From Micromussa lordhowensis (taxonomy: Eukaryota; Cnidaria; Anthozoa; Scleractinia; Lobophylliidae): 64,000 nucleotides of DNA. Location of the stretch: NCBI GenBank assembly GCA_964020085.1, contig OZ026597.1, positions 19,941,021 through 20,005,020 on the forward strand, given 5' to 3'. This document shows positions 1 through 13,100 of this stretch, piece after piece. Under the pieces are notes generated by a model that was not told the origin of the DNA, made no database searches, and worked only from the letters and a program-made list of their open reading frames with translations. Each line of letters begins with the position of its first letter. Within the stretch, counting starts at the first letter, position 1. A program made the translations under genes and the position numbers.

Positions 1-292
1 TATTTGCCTGGTACTGTAAGATCAAATTAAATTTGAAACTCGTCATGACTGCCCCAAAATAACACTGATCAGTATTGGCTTGAGTCGAAGGTAGCTTAAA
101 TTACTTTTAGACACAATTGAAACAAAGATTATTCACACATAGCATTTGCAATCAGTAACCACAGAATGTTGAAATCTACCAGTCCACATAGAATAGACTG
201 TGTGATGTATCATGTACCATGCTCGCCAATTTTATTCTGCAATATAAAAGTACATACATATTATTTTCATAATGTTTATTTTATTTTTCTAG

Positions 293-3200
293 GACTATTT
301 TGATGATGGGCCGTTACATTGAAGCCATTGAGAACGTTCCTTGTGGCAACATTGTGGGGCTCGTTGGAGTGGATAACTTTTTGGTCAAGACTGGTACCAT
401 TACAACCTATGAAAATGCCCACAACTTAAAGGTCAGTGCAACCATAGTTGGACTAAACTACAGTCAAACCCCTGTTAATCAGCCACCCTTGGGGAAGTAG
501 GCGGTGCCCGTTTAATAGCAGTTTTCTGGAATAGATCAGTTTATTAAAATTCAGCCCAAAGCAGTAGACCTCAGTATGAGGCTCTGGGGAATAACTACAG
601 AGTTTGTGGGGTGTTATTCCCCAGAGCCTTGTGCTGAGGTCTGTTATGTTAGGTTGAATTTGGGTGGCCCTCACTGGCGAAATCACAGGTTTACTCACAG
701 AGTACTTTGTTTGACTCCATTTTTTGGTTGATTTGAAGATGATGAAGTTCTCAGTATCGCCCGTTGTTCGTGTAGCAGTTGAGGCAAAGAACCCATCTGA
801 TTTGCCTAAGTTGGTGGAAGGGCTTAAGCGACTGGCAAAGTCTGATCCAATGGTGCAGTGTACAACTGAAGAAAGTGGGGAACACATTGTGGCAGGAGCT
901 GGAGAACTACATTTGGAAATCTGTCTGAAGGATTTAGAGGAAGACCATGCCTGCATTCCTCTCAAGGTGAAATAGATCTTAGTCCTTACGAAATTAAAAA
1001 ACGAAAAAGAAAGGTATTCTAATAAAGATGCTATCTTGAAAGGGATAGCATTGTTTTATTGAACGTAGTTGTTTTCATAAGTACTATAAATGGTTGAATC
1101 TCCCTTTTCACAGTTGACTTTTCTCACTTGCATTACAATATAATCTAGCATGTACAGTGTGTGAAGCAATTTGGTGCTATTTTGTAGTTTCAATATCTGA
1201 AATTGCCTCTCATCCATGTTGGATTACATCATGATGACCGAAACTGAAAAACCAAAAATCAAAGGGTTATTAAATCAATCAACATCCAGCTCATCTCATT
1301 ACAGCACAAATAAAATGTAAATTGTTTTGCAATATCTGACAATTTGTGTTGTAGCAAAACAGTCACCAGTGACTTAATATTGTCTTGCTTGCTCTTTATA
1401 AAACAAACCTTGCATAGTAAGTTTCTCAAGACACTGGAGTTTTTTTTGCCACTGTTCATTTTAATTGTCACTTTTATTTTATCTTGCTGGCTTGCCAAAG
1501 TCTGCACCATTTGTTTCAGTATAATGATATTACATAATAAATCAAGTAATAGCATAATTACTCGGTGTTAAATTCGTGTTACCCAGGATTCTCAGTAGAA
1601 CCGGCAAAGACAAATGTAGCTGCCTGCTCTGGTCATTAACATTTGCACACATATAACAATAACATAAGACTGGTGGACTTGTTTTCAGTATGTTCATCAA
1701 GAGTTAAATACAACAGGTCAATAGAGCAGAAAGCAAACCGTGATCTTTAAGAAAATTACGACATTTTTTAGTCTAGACCTGTTTTGATGTTACAAACATC
1801 ATCGTCAGTAAACTGTTAGGACTATAAAACAACTAGGCAAAACATGCATAATTAATTACGTTATAAGACACAAAACAAAGAAAATTGGTTACATAATTAT
1901 TTGAGTGAGTTACAAAGTGTGGCATTGACATACATCCTAAAGTGTAAGACCCAAAATGTATGATATCACACTTTTGACAACCTACATGTACAGTTTAAAA
2001 ATTGTGCCCCCTCTAGGTTAGCTCAGCTTTTCAGGCCTTGCTTTATGCCACCTGTTATACTCTATTCGCTGCCTGTGAAAAATTCTACTGAGAACCCTGG
2101 TTACCTCTTGAATGAGTTTGATTTTAACCAGAAAACCTTCACTTTTTAATCTTGTGTTTACCCAGAAATCAGATCCAGTGGTATCCTACCGTGAGACAGT
2201 TAAACAGGTATCCACCGTAACATGCCTTTCAAAGTCACCAAACAAGCATAACCGACTGTTTATGAAAGCAGTGAATTTTCACGATGGTCTAGCTGAAGAC
2301 ATAGACAGTGGAGACATATCCCACAAACAGGATTTTAAAGAGCGTGCCAGAATTTTAACTTCCAAGTATGGGTGGGATGGAACAGAGGCCCGTAAGATTT
2401 GGTGCTTTGGGCCTGAGGCAACTGGTCCAAACATGGTGGTTGACTGCACAAAAGGGGTGCAATATCTGAATGAAATCAAGGATAGTGTTGTAGCAGGATT
2501 CCAGTGGGCAATGAAAGAAGCTCCTCTCTGTGAAGAACATGCACGTGGCGTGAGGTTCAATGTCGAAGATGTCACTCTTCATGCTGACGCTATTCACCGG
2601 GGTGGTGGACAGATTATTCCAACTGCTCGTCGCTGTTTTTTAGCCTGCATGATGACTGCCAAACCAGCACTCATGGAACCAATTTATTTGTGCGAAATTC
2701 AGGTACTGAAAAAGTATGACATCAAACATGAAAGAGCATGTTTGACCACATTTCCAAACAATGAGAGGAGAGTTGAAAATATGACGTGCAGCGGAGTACG
2801 AACTTTGAGGTGTCTGGAGAATGTGGTCAAACACTGTCTTGATTGTTTGATATATCTTCTTAATTGAAACTAAAATTAAGGAGAAAATTGAGAAATAAAA
2901 TCGTAAAAATCTATACTAATTAAGATCAGATATCTAAACACTGTCATGGTCATGATTTCCTTTATTTAAATGTAATAAACTATTAATGAGTTTGAGAAGT
3001 AAACATCTCACTGTGTTGTCTGAAAATAACAGAGACTTCAAAAGAAGACATCTTTTTGAAATGTAATAATAAGGATGGTTTGTCTTACTTCTGAAATGAT
3101 CACATCAAAATCTACTGTGCAACCCAGTGTAAGTAAATACTCTGAGGAGCACTTGAATATTTGGAGTACTTCTGTATAGGGGCGGGGGGGGGGGGGGGGG

Positions 3201-4998
3201 AGGGCTATTAAACCACATTTAGCCCTGGGTCTTTTTTTTGTGGGGAGCTCTTCAAAAATTTTCTCGATGTTAATCAAATTTATATGTTTTGTAAAGCATC
3301 CAAATTTGTTTACATCAGTAATAATCTAAATTGGTGTCGATCTTCATGTCACATTTTGCCAAGATGTCACACAATGTCCGCCATCTTGAATTTCAAGTTG
3401 GAACAGTCCCAAAATTGATTTAAAAAAGGGGGGAAAGGCTACCACAAATGTAAAGATTTTTGTTCATAATTCTGGCAGTGTAATCATGAATTTCAGTTAT
3501 TTGGTTGGAACAAAAAACAAACAGCGGCCAATTGACACCAACAGATGTATAAATCCAGGGGTAACTTCAGACATTGTATGCGACCAGTTGCACAGAAAAC
3601 GTGATATGGAACCTTGCTGTTAATTTCCATGTTCTTTTGCAGTGTCCAGAGAGTGCTGTTGGTGGCATTTACGGGGTGCTGAACAAGAGACGAGGTCATG
3701 TTTTTGAGGAAGGCCCAATTGCTGGAACACCCATGTTCATTGTTAAGGCTTACCTGCCTGTTAATGAGTCTTTTGGTAAGTGGTTTATCTTTCACAACAG
3801 TCAAACCAAAATTCAACTTCAAAGAAACATAATTATTAACGATTTTTTAAATTGACTCGTTTTGCTTTCGAAGTGCGTCATAAATTTGAAGCCGTTGCGC
3901 ATGAATAGAAATCCTTCCCAAACCCGTCAGACACACAGTAGAGATATAATAAATATCTTACTAACCTCGTTTTATCGGTCCCTATCGTACTGTAAGTTAC
4001 GGATCCTCGTTTTTCCCCTTCAATTTATGGCCCGCACGCTTTGCTTTTGGGCCATAAATCGATTGGAAAAAACTCGGTCCGTAACTTAACTCTGTCTTAA
4101 CTCGTAACTCTGTCGAACTCGGTTAGTAAAAGGTATTTATTTATTTGCACTTGAAGGCAATAATATGCAATGACTCTGGTAGGTCCCATGATTTTGCACC
4201 TCGCACGCCTGTGCCTACCGTATTCCTTTGTTCCACTTCTGACGTCAAAAATTTGACCGAAATTGGCATCACTTATACCCAAGTTCTGCAGGAGGAAACG
4301 ACCTTTCCAATAAATCTCAGAGATCAGAGTGATTGGGTCAATTGAGCCTGAAATAAGCGCGAAAATGCTTAAAAATTGAATGAAAACTCGGAGAAACTCA
4401 TCTATACTTGGCTACTCCGTGGTATGAATTTCCTTCTCAATGACGTTTTCTCGGGAATTCTTGAACTGGAAGTAAGCCCAGTAGATGATCTACTACAAAG
4501 AAAAAGAGAAAAGGAAAGGAGAAAAAGAAAATTAAAAACCGAAAACCCTAAAGACGTACGTAACTTTCTCGTCTAAAATTTTAATTCATGCGCATGCCCG
4601 GGCAAAAAGTCATAAACGTGATGTCAGTGGAAAGAAGGGCAATGCTGTCTTGTTGTAAAGCCTTTTTGAGTAGATTAGAGCTAATTTAGCTGATATCCAG
4701 GCTAAAAAAAAGTCCAGAATGTAAAAAAAAAATGCGTCTTCAATTTGCCAACAACCTACAGGTGTCAATGGGTTAAGTACCTTTGTGTCTGTTTGTTTTG
4801 TTAGGTTTCACTGCTGATCTTCGCTCCAACACTGGTGGCCAGGCGTTCCCTCAATGTGTGTTTGACCACTGGGAAATAATGGGAGATGAAGCCACAGACC
4901 CCACGTCAAAGTCTGGAAAAATAGTGGTTGAAACAAGGAAGAGAAAGGGTCTATCAGAGGAATTACCACCTTTGGATAGGTTCATGGATAAACTATGA
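293..4998 (+). CDS. EEF2: eukaryotic elongation factor 2 (eEF2), 3' part of the gene, five exons
   Basis: GTPase that translocates the ribosome in cytosolic translation. The exons I can join are 293-431, 739-966, 2166-2702, 3643-3775 and 4805-4998, all with AG/GT borders and matching phases; the stop is TGA at 4996-4998. Recognisable eEF2 blocks in order are [73 protein letters not shown], the diphthamide loop [20 protein letters not shown] with its modified His, [17 protein letters not shown], and the end RFMDKL. The N-terminal G domain lies upstream of the window. Several normally invariant stretches differ (for example the residues after IIPTARR and the last 40), so this may be a diverged paralogue rather than the main copy, but I see no frameshift or stop. 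Polyadenylation signals AATAAA occur near 5200. Confidence 0.95.
432..738. repeat. eEF2 intron with a foldback element
   Basis: Intron between the first two visible eEF2 exons. It contains an imperfect inverted repeat at about 570-645, with arms AGACCTCAGTATGAGGCTCT and the matching AGAGCCTTGTGCTGAGGTCT around GGGGAATAAC/GTTATTCCCC. It is likely a short MITE. No coding sequence is seen. Confidence 0.6.
967..2165. other. eEF2 intron, no recognisable content
   Basis: AT-rich intron of about 1.2 kb. I see no coding similarity, structured RNA or repeat in it; the short open frames here lack any family signature. Confidence 0.6.
2703..3642. other. eEF2 intron with a G-tract
   Basis: Intron of about 0.9 kb. 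The only notable feature is a run of about 18 G with one C at about 3181-3201. Otherwise nothing is recognised. Confidence 0.6.
3776..4804. repeat. eEF2 last intron with a foldback around 3988-4090
   Basis: The intron carries an inverted repeat in which GTAAGTTACGGATCC...TTTATGGCCC at 3990-4033 is mirrored by GGGCCATAAA...GGTCCGTAACTTA at 4048-4089. The central loop is GC-richer than the flanks. It is a typical palindromic MITE. The rest of the intron is not recognised. Confidence 0.6.
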
Positions 4999-5514
4999 AG
5001 TGGGTTTAATACTCCTCGGAGTAAACACCAGTTGAATTAGCGACTGAGGAGGTTGACAATATTATCTTAATCAACTAAGAAACAAAGCGAATAATAAAGG
5101 AGTTCAGTTATCGTAGTTTATGTATGTCATCTACTATACAGTGACGGGCATCATGACCGATGTTTCTGGAATTTTAAAGGCTGTATGTTACAGCCACAGA
5201 AATCAATAAAATGCTATGTAGCTTTACTGTGACTCGAGGTTCTAGTTTCTTCAAGTTTATTATGCAAACCCTGGTGGGGGTGGTTATTCAAGTCAGTTGA
5301 AGGGGGGGGGGATAACCCTATCGTTCTCATGGACCATAGATAAGACTTGACAAGCATATGAAATCAGCCCTCGGGTGTGGAAGTTTAAACCAACTCTTGT
5401 CTTACATTGATCTCATGAACTTTTCGGTAACTGTCGTTCTCTCGGGTCTGCCTTCACTGGACCTGCTTAACTTTTCTTCAAAACCGTCGAAAACTTTCTT
5501 GTTTGGCGCACGCT

Positions 5515-5685
5515 CACAGGCGCGGATCCAGGGGAGGTGAAATGGGTGAATTTTCACCCTCCCTTTTTCTGAGCCCCCTTCTTTCTTTTTTTCCTTATCC
5601 CTCAAATATTGAAATAATATTTGATTTCTCTGACATTATTACAAAAATCCACCCCCCATTTCAAAATCCTGGATCCGCGCCTGGC
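5515..5685. repeat. MITE with GGCGCGGATCCAGG ends
   Basis: CAGGCGCGGATCCAGGGG at about 5518 is mirrored by CCTGGATCCGCGCCTG at about 5669-5684. The interior is about 140 bp and non-coding. This is a short non-autonomous element by structure; the target duplication is unclear. Confidence 0.65.
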
Positions 5686-6459
5686 TCATTGAGGCCCCGT
5701 CCCACACTAGGTAGACAAGAGTTCTACTTTTCACGGGAATTGACATTGTGAGACAGGACGAATGAATGTCTTCCCATGATGCATTGCGACGTCTCGTGCA
5801 ACCATGTCCCGCCACGCGCAACGAAATTGCGAAACAAATACTAAATTCATGGCGTTACAGCCCTTTAATACAACATTGACTATGCCAACCAAGTGCGATG
5901 CCTGTATTGGACGTAATGGCAAAAAAATCAACACAGCCTGCATTTGGGCCTACGTAGAATCGGGGAGAAAAGCAAATGAGGCACTGCCCGGAAACAAACC
6001 TTTCCTTTTGGTACAATTTTTCTCACTTAACACTCCTCGCATTTCTTTCCTCTCCCCTTTGATTGATTTTTTTTTTTTGGGGGGGGGGGAGGGGAGTTGC
6101 GGGTCGCTCGGGCTATTGACAAAAATTGCTTTTTTTTTTCGTACCAAGGAAAGTGCGGATCTCCATGAAAACGTTAATTTCCGTAAATGTCTGGGCGTGT
6201 CCCTGGTTGTAGGCCCGATTTCCAGTAGTTTCGAGGATCCGGATTTGATTCTCCTCCCACCACCTTTAGTTCATTGAAACTAGGAACCACCCAAATGGCC
6301 ATAAATCGGCTTAGAAACCTCGCGAGAAGCAAGAAAACACAAACTTCAAGTGAGGTAGGTTTTTGTTTTCATTATACCACTGGGTATACATGTTTCTGTA
6401 CGATGCACTACAAGGAACCGGAATTTGAGTTACAATAAAATAATTTATTTTCGTTCCTA

Positions 6460-7190
6460 ATCCGCATGCGCATTTGTTCATGATGTACCACAAGGACCAC
6501 CAAGTTACATAGCTATAAGGGAGATTTCTTTCTCTGGGCATGGTGGTGGGGGAGACGTTACTGTTGTCAATATTCACTGTCCCAGACAAAAAAGTTTTTT
6601 TACTACTAGTACTACTACTATTATTACTATTACTACTACTACACAAAAAAAAGTTTTTTGGACCCAAAAAATAGTCTTTGGACAGTTGTAGTTTCTGCCA
6701 TCCCGAACCCCCACCACCACCCTACAAATTCAAATTCCCTAGTATGATACAAAATTTCTAACCCTTGTGGTATTAATCTCTTAAATGCGCATGCGTAGTA
6801 GTAACGCCGTGCTATAAGGGAAAAGCCCACTTTACGACAAGACCTGAATCGAAAAGTTCAATCTCGAAAGGAATGAAAAATCCCGATGGGATCCGTCCAC
6901 CATCCCCCGCCACCACACCCAGGAAAAACAAAGCCCCTTTAAACTTAGTACTGTTTTTATCCTTGTGGTAAGCGGTCACAAATGCGCATGCGTATTGAAA
7001 CGGTGCGAGCACTATTTCAATTATCTCTTTATTTCTATCGTTGTGGTATATTTTGTTAATTTTATACTAATACGCATGCGTATGAAAACGGTACGAGTTG
7101 TTCACACAACTTCTTCTATTCTATTAACACTTCTATACTTGTGGTACATTTAAACAAACACGCATGCGTCTTGCAACACTACGAGACTTT
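6460..7190. repeat. cluster of five degenerate TTGTGGTA...GCGCATGCGT units
   Basis: CTTGTGGTA followed 15-30 bases later by ACGCATGCG or GCGCATGCGT occurs at about 6769, 6961, 7040 and 7138, and in reverse orientation at about 6462-6500 (GCATGCGCATT...TACCACAAGG). Units are about 50 bp, spaced 80-190 bp, and often followed by a short AACGGTRCGAG-like tail. They do not code. Confidence 0.55.
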
Positions 7191-7788
7191 TTACTCCCCC
7201 TCGACCACTTTGTTCTTCCCGAAGGTTCTTATCTTTGATAGACTTCTCAAAAAAGGCAGAAACGTGCTGAAACAGAGTGAACCGTTCTGGCAGCTTTATA
7301 AAGCAAGCCAAACCCACCATTTTACAGAAGTATTTTTGGTGTTTCGAGATTGTATCTTGTATATCCATGCATAAGGAAAAGAATGGCCGCAACAACAAAG
7401 GCAAAGTGGAATTACATTACAATACGACGAATACCAATAATCTGAGCTCATAAGTACCTGTGATAAGGTGATACCGAATTTACTGTGACCAAAGAGTGGT
7501 GTCAAGGTCATAGGTTCCACTCCTATTTGGAGAACTCGCAAAAACTTTTTTCAAGTACCTAATTTTAATAAATCAAAATAAGAGGTACAATAAATAATTA
7601 CTTGAAATATCCTCAAAGTCCAACAGTTTTGTATCAGGGAAAGTTGGACTGTCTGAACTTCCAATTGTTGTTCATCCGTGAATGCAAGCCGAAACTCAAC
7701 ACTCATACTCCTTTTGCGCAAGTCTAAAGCTAAACATCTGTAATTAATTTTATCATTGTTTATTTATTCGCTTTCAACTATTTGACAC

Positions 7789-8358
7789 ATTGTTATTGTC
7801 TACTTATTCATATGGAACAATTTGACACTTTCGGTATATATTAACGTAATCTTTTTTTAATTTCTAATAATACTACTACTAATAATAATAACAATGCTTT
7901 ATTTCCCTTTAGCCCAATAGCGCTTTACAATAATTACAATCGAAAATAAGAAAATTTACAAGTAGCAGAAGGATGAATTTTTACAAACTAGGTAAAAACT
8001 ATATAAAAACTATTTTAAGATATTAAAACTATATTTCCAGGTAGAAAAAACTATTACATGCTAATCTAAGTTATAACACTTGAAAACTTGAAAATGATAG
8101 TGAGATGATATGTAAGGGTTGTGAGATTTCACTAATTTCTATTTTTAAATGTCCATCGGAAACAACACTGATTAAAAAAGAAATTGGGAAATATAAGCTG
8201 AATCATGCCATATTGTCATTGTCTACTTATTCATATGGAACAATTTGACACTTTTTGGTATATATTGACGTAATGTTTTTTTAAATTTCTACACTTAAAA
8301 TGATAGCGAGATGATATAGAAGGGTTTTGTGATTTCGCTAACTTCTATTCTTTAATGA
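7789..8358. repeat. two direct copies of one segment, the first split by a LINE-tail insertion
   Basis: TGTCTACTTATTCATATGGA with its flanks occurs at about 7797 and 8219 (7789-7862 against 8213-8290). The following GATAGTGAGATGATAT block occurs at 8092 and 8300. The first copy is separated by about 225 bp (7863-8088) that begin with AATAATACTACTACTAATAA and TGCTTTATTTCCC, which resembles the 3' tail of a LINE lying on the - strand. Confidence 0.6.
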
Positions 8359-8878
8359 CCAATGTTCTTTGCTGTTGTTATGGAGTAGTATAAACAAGTC
8401 TTTGCAGACGTTAAACAGCATCAACCAAGATGATTCTCTCTGACGTCGTCTTCTCATACATTCACGATAATGATGACCTAAAGGAAAGAAGATCCAAACA
8501 ATAAATAACTGAATGGAAATAAATAAATACTATTCCAGTTATACAGCTTTAAGCCACAAAACTGTATATCTTTTAGCTAGAAATTGTCATACATGTAGCT
8601 GTCATTTTCGTGACAGATCTGGTACCTGTGCATTTCCTTTTTTGGGGGGGGGAGGGGGGGAGGAATCGTGCACCTTTTTTGGCAAAAAATCGCACGGATT
8701 TTCTAAAAGCTGCCAGAAATTGCGCAGTGTTTAGCAAGTAATAGCGCATTTATTAACCAAAACTCTTACACCATACAGCTAGAACCTGAATAAGTTAGAG
8801 TGAAAAATTGTCTAGATTTTATCAAGAATGACTTCAGTTTTAGCGCAAAATAGCACAGCTTTTATCTCTAAACTACAC

Positions 8879-9100
8879 AATAGACCGTTTTCGCTTGTAC
8901 ATTTTGTTTTCCCAATACAGATCATGTGATGATACTCAGGAGATTTCATCCTTTGTCTTGTTCATTAAAAAGAGTGCATGCAAGCATGAATATGTCTGCA
9001 TGTACTCTTTTCAATGAACAAGACAAAGGTTCTAATCTCCTGAGTATCATCACATGATCTGTATTGGGAAAACAAAATGTACAAGCGAAAAAGGTCTATT
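8879..9100. repeat. 222-bp palindromic element
   Basis: AATAGACCGTTTTCGCTTGT at the left is mirrored by ACAAGCGAAAAAGGTCTATT at the right, and the pairing continues almost to the centre through GATCATGTGATGATACTCAG. The loop is about 20 bases near 8985. It is a foldback MITE and has no coding content. Confidence 0.75.
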
Positions 9101-10149
9101 GGGTCACTTCACCTAAGAATTTATCAATTAAAGTGGCAATTGGTCAGTAGGCAGTGCCATTTTATTTTCAACAAGCAGTCAATCAGAATGGTGTATATAC
9201 TCTTAACATTCAAGTGGATTGAAAAATCTTTCGAAAAAATCCCAACACAATGTAGCATTCTGAGAGGAATACAAACTTGCGCTATGATAAATGAATGCTC
9301 CATGTGCGAATGCTGACTTTCGAAATTCTGCAAAAAGTATTCATAAATTGTCAGATTACCCGATTACCCGGACACAATTTGGTATGACATGCCATTGTGC
9401 TAAGAAGTTGATGTATCCTTGGCAACCATATTTTGGGAGGTATGTTCTCCCCACATTTTTTGTCTCAATAGAAAAGCTAAGCTAAGTCATACAGGGATCG
9501 AATCCAAAGCAATTTCAACAAAGGCATGGTACTTGTTTCTGCTTTAACTAGTGTTTTTCATACTGTAAGCAATTTTTTACGTTACATATGGAATCAAAAT
9601 AACAGTTCACGATTATACAGCACCTATCTAGTTACCAAGGGATGGACCTGCCTGATTGTGTGGGGAGAGTGAGGGACCATGCAGGACTTGTGTGGTTAAA
9701 AAAATGTGTCCCACCAGTTATTTTTAAAGGTTAACCACTGATACAGTCTCCAGAAACCGAAAACAAAAATTACCTTCTTTCTGATGAGATCAGGGAAGAC
9801 GTTCCTTTGCATGTGAATCCTGTGCATCGAAAACAACAACAAATTAGTTTTAACGCATTTTTTTTTTTGGAAAAAAAAAAAACATTCCAAAATAATAGTC
9901 CCTCCCCTTACAATGATTAGGAGAACAGGCATCCAATTTTGAAAGGAAAACAATTTTATACGGGTCTCGCAGACCTGCTTTTTGGAAAAATAAATAATAA
10001 ACAATATCCTTTACGCAAGGAGTTGGCTCAAGCTAACGTGTACACCTTTTGTCATACCCAGTTTAACATAAAAACAACAGAAGAGTAATACAAGCTCAAA
10101 GTAGACAGACAGTCCAATGACCAAAATACTTTTTTTTTCTACTTCAATT

Positions 10150-13100
10150 TTAGAAAGGACCAGTCTTTGGTTCCCAAACCAAGGAACTCGGGAAGAAAAT
10201 GTGCTTAGTGCACCCAACTCCCTTGTGGGTCAGTTACTTACACCAGCTATCTCTTGTACAAAGTTCAAAATCCATTCAGCGCATGCAGACCGTCCCACGG
10301 CCAAAACATTTTTTTCTATAATTTTAGGAAGGACCAGTCTTTGCTTTGCAGACCAAGAAACTCAGGAAGAGAATGTGCTTGGTGGACCAACTCCCTTGTG
10401 GGTCAGTACTTACACCAGCTATCTCTTGTACAAAGTTCAAGGTCTATTCAGCACATGCAGACAGTCCTGTGGCCAAAACAATTTTTTCTTCTACTTAAAT
10501 TTTACAGAGGACCAGTTTTTGCTTTGCGCAGACCAAGAAACTCAGGAAGAGAATGTGCTTGGTGGACCAACTCCCTTGTGGGTCAGTACTTACACCAGCT
10601 ATCTCTTGTACAAAGTTCAAGATCCATTCAGCGCATGCAGACAGTCGTGGCCAAAACACTTTTTTTCTCCGATTTTAGGATGGACCAGTCTTTGCTTCAC
10701 AGACCAAGAAACTCAGGAAGAGAATGTGCTTGGTGGACCAACTCCCTTGTGGGTCAGTACTTACACCAGCTATCTCTTGTACAAAGTTCAAGATCCATTC
10801 AGCGCATGCAGACAGTCCAATGGCCAAAACATTTTTTTCTCGAATTTTAGGAAGGACCAGTCTTTGCTTCACAGACCAAGAAACTCAGGAAGAGAATGTG
10901 CTTGGTGGACCAACTCCCTTGTGGGTCAGTACTTACACCAGCTATCTCTTGTACAAAGTTCAAGATCCATTCAGCGCATGCAGACAGCCCTGTGGCCAAA
11001 ACACTTTTTTCTCCGATTTTTAGGATGGACCAGTCTTTGCTTCACAGACCAAGAAACTCAGGAAGAGAATGTGCTTGGTGGACCAACTCCCTTGTGGGTC
11101 AGTTACTTACACCAGCTATCTCTTGTACAAAGTTCAAGATCCATTCAGTACATGCAGACAGTCCCATGGCCAAAACAGTTTTTTCTTTAATTTTAGGAAG
11201 GACCAGTCTTTGCTTCGCAGACCAAGAAACTCAGGAAGAGAATGTGCTTGGTGGACCAACTCCCTTGTGGGTCAGTACTTACACCAGCTATCTCTTGTAC
11301 AAAGTTCAAGGTCCATTCAGCACATGCAGACAGTCCTGTGGCCAAAACAATTTTTTCTTCTACTTAAATTTTACAGAGGACCAGTTTTTGCTTTGCGCAG
11401 ACCAAGAAACTCAGGAAGAGAATGTGCTTGGTGGACCAACTCCCTTGTGGGTCAGTACTTACACCAGCTATCTCTTGTACAAAGTTCAAGATCCATTCAG
11501 CACATGCAGACAGTCGTGGCCAAAACACTTTTTTTCTCCGATTTTAGGATGGACCAGTCTTTGCTTCACAGACCTAGACACTCAAAAAGAGAATGTGCTT
11601 GCTGGACCAACTCCCTTGTGGGTCAGTACTTACACCAGCTATCTCTTGTACAAAGTTCAAGATCCATTCATCGCATGTAGACAGTCCTGTGGCCAAAACA
11701 TTTTTTCTTTCCGATTTTAGGAAGGACCAGTCTTTGCTTCACAGACCAAGAAACTCAGGAAGAGAATGTGCTTGGTGGACCAACTCCCTTGTGGGTCAGT
11801 ACTTACACCAGCTATCTCTTGTACAAAGTTCAAGATCCATTCAGCACATGCAGACAGTCGTGGCCAAAACACTTTTTTTCTCCGATTTTAGGATGGACCA
11901 GTCTTTGCTTCACAGACCAAGAAACTCAGGAAGAGAATGTGCTTGGTGGACCAACTCCCTTGTGGGTCAGTACTTACACCAGCTATCTCTTGTACAAAGT
12001 TCAAGATCCATTTAGTGCATACAGACAGTCCTATGGCCAAAACAGTTTTTTTGTATGATTTTAGGAAGGACCAGTCTTTGCTTCCCAGACCAAGAAACTC
12101 AGGAAGAGAATGTGCTTGGTGGACCAACTCCCTTGTGGGTCACTACTTACACTAGCTATCTCTTGTACAAAGCTCAAGATCCATTCAGCGCATGCAGACA
12201 GTCCAATGGCCAAAACAGTTTTTTCTCGAATTTTGGGAAGGACCAGTCTTTGCTTCCCAGACCTAGAAACTCAAAAAGAGAATGTGCTTGCTGGACCAAC
12301 TCCCTTGTGGGTCAGTACTTACACCAGCTATCTCTTGTACAAAGTTCAAGATCCATTCAGCGCATGTAGACAGTCCTGTGGCCAAAACACTTTTTCTTTC
12401 CGATTTTAGGAAGGACCAGTCTTTGCTTCACAGACCAAGAAACTCAGGAAGAGAATGTGCTTGGTGGACCAACTCCCTTGTGGGTCAGTACTTACACCAG
12501 CTATCTCTTGTACAAAGTTCAAGATCCATTCAGCACATGCAGACAGTCGTGGCCAAAACACTTTTTTTCTCCGATTTTAGGATGGACCAGTCTTTGCTTC
12601 ACAGACCAAGAAACTCAGGAAGAGAATGTGCTTGGTGGACCAACTCCCTTGTGGGTCAGTACTTACACCAGCTATCTCTTGTACAAAGTTCAAGATCCAT
12701 TTAGTGCATACAGACAGTCCTATGGCCAAAACAGTTTTTTTTTGTATGATTTTAGGAAGGACCAGTCTTTGCTTCCCAGACCAAGAAACTCAGGAAGAGA
12801 ATGTGCTTGGTGGACCAACTCCCTTGTGGGTCACTACTTACACTAGCTATCTCTTGTACAAAGCTCAAGATCCATTCAGCGCATGCAGACAGTCCAATGG
12901 CCAAACCATTTTTTTCTCGAATTTTGGGAAGGACCAGTCTTTGCTTCCCAGACCTAGAAACTCAAAAAGAGAATGTGCTTGCTGGACCAACTCTCTTGTG
13001 GGTCAGTACTTACACCAGCTATCTCTTGTACAAAGTTCAAGATCCATTCAGCGCATGTAGACAGTCCTGTGGCCAAAACACTTTTTCTTTCCGATTTTAG

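Larger units (their letters stand above)
4999..10100. other. gene-free stretch downstream of eEF2
   Basis: No coding region can be supported here. It holds the MITE at 5515, a G-rich tract near 6070-6100, the TTGTGGTA/GCATGCG repeat cluster (6460-7190), a duplicated segment (7.79 and 8.21 kb), a G-tract at 8640-8662 and a 222-bp palindrome at 8879-9100. Open frames in it are short and without family features. Confidence 0.6.

Noticed and set aside
453..965. Open frame of 170 codons on the - strand
   Set aside because: Antisense to an eEF2 exon and intron; no independent family signal.
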